Below are positions 43,511-48,699 of a stretch of DNA of 48,699 bases, one piece after another; positions within the stretch are counted from its first letter, which is position 1, and each line of letters opens with the position of its first letter. The DNA lies in NCBI RefSeq assembly GCF_000298195.1, contig NZ_BAHC01000182.1, forward strand, positions 1-48,699, written 5' to 3'. A program made the position numbers and the translations under genes. This DNA comes from Gordonia rhizosphera NBRC 16068. Lineage in GTDB: Bacteria; Actinomycetota; Actinomycetes; Mycobacteriales; Mycobacteriaceae. The notes under the pieces are model-generated. The model was not told the DNA's origin and did not search any database. It was given only the letters and a program-made list of their open reading frames with translations.

Positions 43511-43542
43511 ATTCGAGCCACATACTGGCCCGGATCTACGGC
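43504..43542. repeat. Right hairpin repeat of the second AbiEi/nuclease cassette
   Basis: GCCGTAGATTCG / CGGATCTACGGC arms (12 bp, one mismatch) around a 15-nt centre. The inner GCC/GGC pair leaves a 7-nt loop, matching GTC/GAC in the left copy. It overlaps the gene's stop codon on one side and the last codons of the convergent hydrolase on the other. Confidence 0.88.
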
Positions 43543-44411
43543 CGGAGCGTGTCGGTCCGAGCGAGGAAGGCTGCGACCGTGGCCTCGAACGCCTCCTTGG
43601 CCTCGATCATCACCCAGTGGCCGCAGTTGGGGAAGACGTGTAGCTCGGCGTCCGGGATGAGTCGCATCGGCATCATCGCCATGTCGAGTGGGCTGACCCG
43701 GTCGTCGCGCCCCCAGGTCAGCAAGGTCGGGCACGACACCTTGTGCATCATCGACCAGTACGGCGGGGTGTCGGAGGCGGCCATGAACTGCTGCTGCATC
43801 TCGAAAGCGGCCGAGCCGTACATCATCTGGGCGGTCTTCTGGGCGTCCGGGTGGATGGCGGCGGCCCAGCGCTCCTCGATGAGTGCCTCGGTGACGAGCT
43901 TCTTGTCGAAGACCATCGAGGTCAGCCAGCGGACGAGCTTGTCCCGATCCGGTGCGTCGGTGAACTCCTGTAGCAGCCGCAGGCCCTCGCTCGGGCTGGG
44001 GCTGAACACGTTGGGTCCGACGCCGCCGATGGTGACCAGCTTCTCGACACGATCCGGCTTCTTGATGGCCAGGTTGACCCCGACGACACCACCCATCGAA
44101 TTGCCGATCATCGCGGCCGAGCCGATATCGAGCGCGTCCATGAACCTGATGACCGACGACCCGGCGGTCAGCACCGGATGCCCCTCCACGGGATCGCTGA
44201 CGCCGAAGCCGGGGAACTCGAGGACGTAGCAGTGGTGGGTCTGGGCGAAGAAGCCCAGGTTGCCGCGGTAGTTGCGCCAACCGGTGACGCCGGGACCCGA
44301 TCCGTGCAGCAGGATCAGCGGTGGTGCGTCGTCGGGGCCTGCCTCGTGGTAACGCAGGGTGCCCTGGTCGGTGGTCAGTTCGCGTTTCGTCGCGTCGTAG
44401 GTGACATCCAC
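43536..44411 (-). CDS. HsaD/BphD-like alpha/beta hydrolase
   Basis: A 291-aa alpha/beta hydrolase of the meta-cleavage product hydrolase type: oxyanion loop HGSGPG (36-41), nucleophile Ser105 in GNSMGG, Asp236/237 in WGRDDRVSP and His265 in CGHWVMIE. The group cleaves C-C bonds in aromatic and steroid ring-cleavage products. The KstR-type box 11 bases upstream supports a sterol role. GTG 44411 is the start (MDVTYD). Not necessarily HsaD itself, since no hsaABC genes are in the window. Confidence 0.85.
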   Translation of the reverse strand: MDVTYDATKRELTTDQGTLRYHEAGPDDAPPLILLHGSGPGVTGWRNYRGNLGFFAQTHHCYVLEFPGFGVSDPVEGHPVLTAGSSVIRFMDALDIGSAAMIGNSMGGVVGVNLAIKKPDRVEKLVTIGGVGPNVFSPSPSEGLRLLQEFTDAPDRDKLVRWLTSMVFDKKLVTEALIEERWAAAIHPDAQKTAQMMYGSAAFEMQQQFMAASDTPPYWSMMHKVSCPTLLTWGRDDRVSPLDMAMMPMRLIPDAELHVFPNCGHWVMIEAKEAFEATVAAFLARTDTLRP

Positions 44412-44421
44412 GAAGTCAGGT

Positions 44422-44435
44422 TAGAACGTGTTCTA
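44422..44435. promoter_or_regulatory. KstR-type operator upstream of the hydrolase
   Basis: TAGAAC-GT-GTTCTA is a perfect palindrome that fits the KstR consensus TnnAACnnGTTnnA at every fixed position. It lies immediately upstream of the HsaD-like gene. Confidence 0.75.
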
Positions 44436-44452
44436 GTTTGTTGTCACGGGTG

Positions 44453-44503
44453 TGGTCTCGATACGCGTCGGGCTCGCTTCGCTCGCGCGTCGCTACTCGA
44501 CCA
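44453..44503. repeat. REP-like TGGTCTCGATACGC/GCTACTCGACCA element
   Basis: An intergenic element with ends TGGTCTCGATACGC and GCTACTCGACCA and a CTCGCTTCGCTCG core. The pattern is widespread in actinobacterial intergenic regions (from experience; not searched). It lies between the hydrolase promoter and the R2lox stop and may form a hairpin. Confidence 0.6.
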
Positions 44504-44513
44504 GCGGTTGGGG

Positions 44514-45473
44514 TCAGCCACCGACGGAGGCCGCGTCCTCCTCGCCGAACTGATCCTCGAGCGCTTCGGGGGAGTAGTCGAGGTCGATCTCGGCGACCGA
44601 TCTCCCGCGGGCCGATTCGATGGCGCCCAGCCTGCGCTGGCCGCGGTCGGCCGCGTATGCGATGAACTCGTTGTTGTCGAGTCCGAAGGGCTGCTCGTCG
44701 AACTGCTCGTTAACCCAGTTGATCATGCCCAGCGCGAGCGGCATCAGTTCGCCCATCCGCTCGGCGATCACATCCCACATCGAGTCGTCGGCGGCGACGT
44801 GCCGTCGGCAGGTGAAGGTGCCCCAGGCCATGTGGCGTCGTTCGTCGCCACCGATGAACCGGATGAGCTTCTGCATCCCGGGGAAGATCCCGTGACGCGT
44901 GCACACCGTCTGCCAGGCGTGGTAACCGGTGAGGGCGAGGCTGCCCTCGATGACGTGGTTGTAGGTGACGCTCGCCCGCACTTGATTGCGGGGCGACGGG
45001 TCGTCGTCGAGTTGATGCAGCGAGTCAGGGAGCTCCTCGTAGAACAGCTGCCGGTAGTACGGGTTGTCGGCGACGAAGGGTTGCAGGTCGCCGGTCAGTC
45101 CGACGGCGTCCATCCACATCCGGAAGACCTGGGTGTGTTTGGCCTCCTCGTAGCAGAACTGGGTCAGGTACATCTCGTCGCCGAAGCGGCCCTCGGCGGC
45201 CATGGCCTTCATGAACGGCTGGATGTCCTGGGTGACGGCTTCCTCGCCGGCGACGAACTGGCTCACCAGGTAGGTGGTGCTGCGCCGCTGCTCGTCGGTG
45301 ATGTCGTGCCAGTCCTGGGCGTCGCGGCTGAAGTCGATCGCGACGGGATCCCAGAACCGCGCATTGCCCTTGATGAACAGGCGCAAGGGGAATGACTCCC
45401 AATTGAGGCCACCGCTGCGGAGGGACGTGAAGTCCTCACGGCCCGGCGGCGCTTTGTGCTTGGCAAGAGTCAT
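44514..45473 (-). CDS. R2-like ligand-binding oxidase (R2lox)
   Basis: A 319-aa ferritin-fold protein with the metal ligands of Mycobacterium tuberculosis R2lox (Rv0233) at a constant offset of nine: Glu77, Glu110, His113, Glu176, Glu211 and His214. Val80 and Tyr171 match the pair that forms the ether crosslink in the Mn/Fe enzyme. It is not a ribonucleotide reductase, as the radical-tyrosine context and a partner are absent. It binds a long-chain fatty-acid-like ligand and may oxidise lipids. The MMPL gene lies 143 bases upstream on the same strand. Confidence 0.93.
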   Translation of the reverse strand: MTLAKHKAPPGREDFTSLRSGGLNWESFPLRLFIKGNARFWDPVAIDFSRDAQDWHDITDEQRRSTTYLVSQFVAGEEAVTQDIQPFMKAMAAEGRFGDEMYLTQFCYEEAKHTQVFRMWMDAVGLTGDLQPFVADNPYYRQLFYEELPDSLHQLDDDPSPRNQVRASVTYNHVIEGSLALTGYHAWQTVCTRHGIFPGMQKLIRFIGGDERRHMAWGTFTCRRHVAADDSMWDVIAERMGELMPLALGMINWVNEQFDEQPFGLDNNEFIAYAADRGQRRLGAIESARGRSVAEIDLDYSPEALEDQFGEEDAASVGG

Positions 45474-45486
45474 CTGCGATCACCAG

Positions 45487-45521
45487 CTAACGATCATTCA
45501 AGGTGGATATGACGACGTTAG
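45487..45521. promoter_or_regulatory. CTAACG-N23-CGTTAG dyad upstream of R2lox
   Basis: Widely spaced 6-bp inverted repeats (45487-45492 and 45516-45521) just upstream of the R2lox start. Possible operator; weak evidence. Confidence 0.3.
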
Positions 45522-45616
45522 TCTTCCCTTGGATGTAACGTCCGCGTTTCGTCGAACTCTCCGGTCCCGGGTCTGTCGCCCGATTCCGGGATGGTCTCGA
45601 GGCGGTTTCGAAAGGG

Positions 45617-47674
45617 TCAGCGGGGCACGGAGTTCGGCCACCAGACCCGTCTGCCGATATCGAGGGTGATCGCCGGAACCAGCAGGGTGCGGACAATCAG
45701 GGTGTCGACGAGGACCCCGAACGCCACGATGAACGCCACCTGCGCGAGGAACAGCAGTGGGATGACCGCCAACGACGCGAACGTGGCGGCCAGCACAACA
45801 CCGGCGGACGTGATGACACCGCCGGTCGCGGTGAGACCGCGGAGCATCCCCGACCGGGTGCCGTGGGCCAACGCCTCCTCGCGTACGCGTGTCATGAGGA
45901 AGATGTTGTAGTCGATGCCCAGCGCGACGAGGAAGACGAAGCCGAAGAGGGGAACCACCGGATCGGCGCCGGGGAAGCCGAACGGCCCGTTGAACAGCAG
46001 CGCGGCCACCCCGAGGGTGGCGGCGAACGACAGCACCGTGGTCGCGAGCAGAAGGGCCGGCGCGAGCAGGCTGCGGAGCAGCGCGATCAGCACGGCGAAC
46101 ACCACCAGCAACACGATCGGGATGATCAGATTACGGTCGCGGATCGCCGTCTCGCGGGTGTCGAGGTCGATGGCGGTGGTGCCGCCGACGAGGGCGTCGG
46201 CACCTGCGATCGGGTGCACCACTTCGCGGATGTCGGCCACGATGTCCTGGGCGGCGAGGGAGTCGGCGTTCTCGGTGAGTGTGGCCTCGATCGCGACCTT
46301 GCCGTCGACGACGACCGGCGCATCGTCTCTGGTCACGATCTCGGCCCGGCCGACGCCGTCAACGCGGCGGACGGTCTGCAGGACCTGGTCGGCCTGATCC
46401 TGGTTGGTGATCACCCACGTCGGAGATCCGCTACCGGCATCGAAATGCCGCGCCTGGACCTCGGCCCCCGTGACGGAGTCGACGGTGCCCAGGAAGAAGT
46501 CGGTCTGTGCGACGCCGTCGGCCCTGAAGGTCGGCGCGAACGCGGCGCCGATGAGTAGGACGACGAGCGTTCCGATCCAGATGGGCCGGGGCCGGATCGC
46601 GACGCGGTCGGCGATCTGCCGCCACAGACGATGGGTGCTGCCGGACTGCCGGGTGTCGGGGTCGAACCGCGGTCGGAACGGCCAGAACGCCGCGCGTCCG
46701 AGGAGTGCGAGCGCGGCGGGCAGGAAGGTCATGGCGGCGAGGAACGATGCCACGATGCCGATCGCCGCGACCGGGCCCAGACTGCGGTTGGAATTGAGGT
46801 CGGAGAAGAGCAGACACAGGACGCCCGCGATGACGGTGCCCGCCGAGGCGGCGACCGGTTCGATGGTGGCCCGCCACGCCGTTCGCAACGCGGTGTACTT
46901 GTCGGCGTTCCCGACGAGTTCCTCGCGGAAGCGGGACACCAGCAGGAGCGCGTAGTCGGTGGCGGCGCCGAACACCAGGATGAACAGGATGCCCTGGCTC
47001 TGGCCGTTGAGTTCCAGGATGTTCTGGTCGGCGAGTAGGTAGATGGCCCCGGAGGCGAGGCCGAGTGCGAACACCGCCGAGATGATGACGACGAACGGCA
47101 GGATCGGACTGCGGTAGACCACGATGAGGATCACGATCACCACCAGTCCGGCAACCAGCAGCAGGATCCCGTCGATCCCGGCGAAGGCCTCGCCGAGGTC
47201 GGCGATCTGTCCGGCCGGGCCGGTGACCAGCACCGTGAGCCCGGCAGGCGCGGGGGACAGGGCGTCCCGCAGTTGCTCGACGGTGTCGGCGGGTTCCCCC
47301 TGGCTCTCGATCGGCACGAACATCTGCGCCGCCTGGCCGTCGGTCGAGGGGATCGGCGGGGAGAACGGAGTTCCGAACCCGGGCGCCCCCGACAGCGGCT
47401 GGGTGGCGGTCGTCAGGAACTCGAGATCCTGGGCGGTGACCCCGGACGGACGCTCGGCGATCACCACCGCGGGCACCGTCGAGGTGTCCTGGAAACCGCC
47501 GAGAGCATCGTTGACTTCGGTGGACTCTGCCGACGAAGGAAGGAAGGCGCTGATGTCGTTCGTCGACACCGACGCCAGCTTGCCTGCGAACGGCCCGGTG
47601 ATACCGCCGATGACGAGCCAGCCGAGGATCAGGAGTGCGGGGATGAGCCAGCGCAGCCGGGCCGTCTTCGCCAT
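45617..47674 (-). CDS. MMPL-family RND transporter 2
   Basis: A 685-aa MMPL transporter: N-terminal helix, extracytoplasmic domain (about 30-165), six helices with GAATDYALLLVSRFREE, second domain, and six helices with LGIDYNIFLMTRVREEALAHG. The two Asp-Tyr proton-relay segments are intact. Substrate unknown. It lies upstream of R2lox, so lipid export and lipid oxidation may be linked (inference). No regulator gene is adjacent. Confidence 0.9.
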   Translation of the reverse strand: MAKTARLRWLIPALLILGWLVIGGITGPFAGKLASVSTNDISAFLPSSAESTEVNDALGGFQDTSTVPAVVIAERPSGVTAQDLEFLTTATQPLSGAPGFGTPFSPPIPSTDGQAAQMFVPIESQGEPADTVEQLRDALSPAPAGLTVLVTGPAGQIADLGEAFAGIDGILLLVAGLVVIVILIVVYRSPILPFVVIISAVFALGLASGAIYLLADQNILELNGQSQGILFILVFGAATDYALLLVSRFREELVGNADKYTALRTAWRATIEPVAASAGTVIAGVLCLLFSDLNSNRSLGPVAAIGIVASFLAAMTFLPAALALLGRAAFWPFRPRFDPDTRQSGSTHRLWRQIADRVAIRPRPIWIGTLVVLLIGAAFAPTFRADGVAQTDFFLGTVDSVTGAEVQARHFDAGSGSPTWVITNQDQADQVLQTVRRVDGVGRAEIVTRDDAPVVVDGKVAIEATLTENADSLAAQDIVADIREVVHPIAGADALVGGTTAIDLDTRETAIRDRNLIIPIVLLVVFAVLIALLRSLLAPALLLATTVLSFAATLGVAALLFNGPFGFPGADPVVPLFGFVFLVALGIDYNIFLMTRVREEALAHGTRSGMLRGLTATGGVITSAGVVLAATFASLAVIPLLFLAQVAFIVAFGVLVDTLIVRTLLVPAITLDIGRRVWWPNSVPR

Positions 47675-47805
47675 GTGACCATTCCTACACGACCGTCAAC
47701 CCCCGTTGCTCGTCGAGAGCTGATCGGCGCCGTGGGGTCACTTGCACAAAGGCAGGAAGGTCGATCGATAGGTGACCGGCGAGATCAAACAGATGCTCCG
47801 GCAAT

Positions 47806-47839
47806 CGAAATCGCGATTTCGTATGCACGCAGGTGCATA
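47806..47839. promoter_or_regulatory. Two abutting palindromes upstream of the alcohol dehydrogenase
   Basis: CGAAATCGCGATTTCG (47806-47821) is a perfect 16-bp palindrome. It abuts TATGCAC-GCAG-GTGCATA (47822-47839), perfect 7-bp arms. Both lie 57-90 bases before the ATG in a 221-bp gap that has no convincing gene. Likely operators for induction of the dehydrogenase. Confidence 0.6.
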
Positions 47840-47895
47840 TCCGGCAACGATGGGAGTCAGATCGCACACCGATGCTCAAAGAAAGGGCGCGCTAC

Positions 47896-48699
47896 ATGAA
47901 GACGAAGGGTGCAATCCTCCGTAACCCGGGCGAGAAGTGGAAGATCGAGGAGTTCGAGCTCGGCGACCCGGTTGCCGGTGAGGTCCAGGTGAAGCTGGTC
48001 AGTTCCGGTCTGTGCCACTCCGATCACCATCTGCGGACCGGTGACAGCCCGGCACCGATGCCGGTGCTCGGCGGCCACGAGGGTGCCGGCGTCGTCACCA
48101 AGGTGGGACCGGGCGTCACCAGCCTGAAGGAGGGCGACCACGTGGTCACCGCCTTCATCCCCGCCTGCGGTGTCTGTGAACCGTGTTCACGGGGCGACCA
48201 GAACTTCTGCGACGAGGGCGCCCGGTTGCTGACCGGTCTCGCGATCGCCGACGACACACATCGATGCACCACCTCTGACGGCCAGGGCCTGACCCAGATG
48301 TGCCTGCTCGGCACGTTCGCGCCCTACATCACCGTCAACCAGGCATCGTTGATCAAGATCGAGGACGACATCCCGCTGCAGACCGCGGCGCTTCTCGGAT
48401 GTGGTGTCGCAACCGGCTGGGGGTCCGCGGTCGAGATCGGTGGGACGCACGCCGGTGACGTGGTTGTCGTCGTCGGTATCGGCGGTGTGGGTATCAATGC
48501 GGTGCAGGGCGCCGCGGCGGCCGGAGCGCGGATCGTCGCCGCGATCGACCCGGTGCCGTTCAAGCTGCAGATGGCCGAGAAGCTCGGTGCCACCCACACC
48601 TTCCCCTCGATGGAGGACGCGCTTCCGGTGCTCGGCGAGATCAGCTGGGGCAAGATGGCCAATACGACCATCCTGACCGTCGGTGAAATCGACGGTTCG
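47896..48699 (+). CDS. NDMA-dependent (mycofactocin-type) alcohol dehydrogenase, 5' part
   Basis: The first 268 codons, cut by the window end. Zinc-dependent medium-chain dehydrogenase: catalytic zinc Cys40 (GLCHSD) and His61 (GGHEGAG), structural zinc Cys91, 94, 97 and 105, and coenzyme fold VVVVGIGGVG. The N-terminus (KTKGAILRNPGEKWKIEEFELG) is typical of the NDMA-dependent alcohol/formaldehyde dehydrogenase group, which keeps its NAD(H) tightly bound and uses mycofactocin to reoxidise it. AAGGG upstream of the ATG. Substrate not determined. Confidence 0.9.
   Translation, partial: MKTKGAILRNPGEKWKIEEFELGDPVAGEVQVKLVSSGLCHSDHHLRTGDSPAPMPVLGGHEGAGVVTKVGPGVTSLKEGDHVVTAFIPACGVCEPCSRGDQNFCDEGARLLTGLAIADDTHRCTTSDGQGLTQMCLLGTFAPYITVNQASLIKIEDDIPLQTAALLGCGVATGWGSAVEIGGTHAGDVVVVVGIGGVGINAVQGAAAAGARIVAAIDPVPFKLQMAEKLGATHTFPSMEDALPVLGEISWGKMANTTILTVGEIDGS

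Noticed and set aside
44514..45473. Ribonucleotide reductase small subunit
   Set aside because: Residues match R2lox ligands and its Val-Tyr crosslink pair; no NrdE/NrdA partner in the window.
47685..47879. 64-aa minus-strand ORF upstream of the alcohol dehydrogenase
   Set aside because: Covers the palindromic promoter region, poor codon use and no recognisable family.

Overview
The window is high-GC DNA from a mycolic-acid actinobacterium, most like Gordonia (inference; no marker fixes the genus). Pointers are two MspA-type mycomembrane porins, the split PntAA/PntAB/PntB transhydrogenase, a three-domain LigD beside Ku, an R2-like ligand-binding oxidase, an NDMA/mycofactocin-type alcohol dehydrogenase, a LysG/LysE pair, a KstR-type operator and several leaderless starts.

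Layout. 1-8.1 kb: membrane-anchored sulfite-oxidase-like enzyme, exported PE-PPE-type hydrolase, pntA-pntAb-pntB closed by a strong terminator, DoxX-like protein, DUF218 protein. 8.1-13.4 kb: metallophosphoesterase, dienelactone hydrolase, and the divergent NHEJ pair ligD / ku. 13.4-19.7 kb: MFS carrier, divergent lysG / lysE with an operator-like dyad, an MMPL/RND transporter and an MpaB-type (DUF2236) protein. 19.7-24.3 kb: two TetR regulators and a translationally coupled operon of acyl-CoA dehydrogenase, APH-fold kinase and SDR. It resembles a split ACAD10/ACAD11 (LvaA/LvaC-like) 4-hydroxyacyl-CoA pathway. 24.3-27.8 kb: an AbiEi-like/nuclease gene between two inverted-repeat arrays, phosphoglycerate-mutase-like phosphatase, VOC protein, SigG-type sigma factor. 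27.9-31.3 kb: Cys-Cys leader peptide and CysR-like ROK regulator, DrrAB-type ABC exporter. 31.5-35.5 kb: HTH-TOBE protein with modABC, convergent class III adenylate cyclase. 35.5-38.8 kb: palindrome-rich leader and two MspA porins, decayed VapBC remnant, tandem-domain TetR. 39-42.4 kb: fadA-fadB beta-oxidation pair. 42.4-48.7 kb: a second AbiEi-like/nuclease gene bracketed by its own hairpin repeats, HsaD-like hydrolase under a KstR-type box, R2lox, second MMPL transporter, and the start of an NDMA-dependent alcohol dehydrogenase cut by the window end.

The strongest candidate for something undescribed is the parallel between the loci at 24.26-25.52 kb and 42.44-43.54 kb. Each holds a single protein of 313-320 aa (N-terminal AbiEi-like winged helix, C-terminal PD-(D/E)xK / Vsr-DUF559-like nuclease core). 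Each is bracketed on both sides by copies of a gene-specific inverted repeat built around a 15-nt centre, and the repeats fill the gaps up to the neighbouring housekeeping genes. The two repeat families differ in sequence but share this design, which suggests self-contained nuclease-repeat cassettes.
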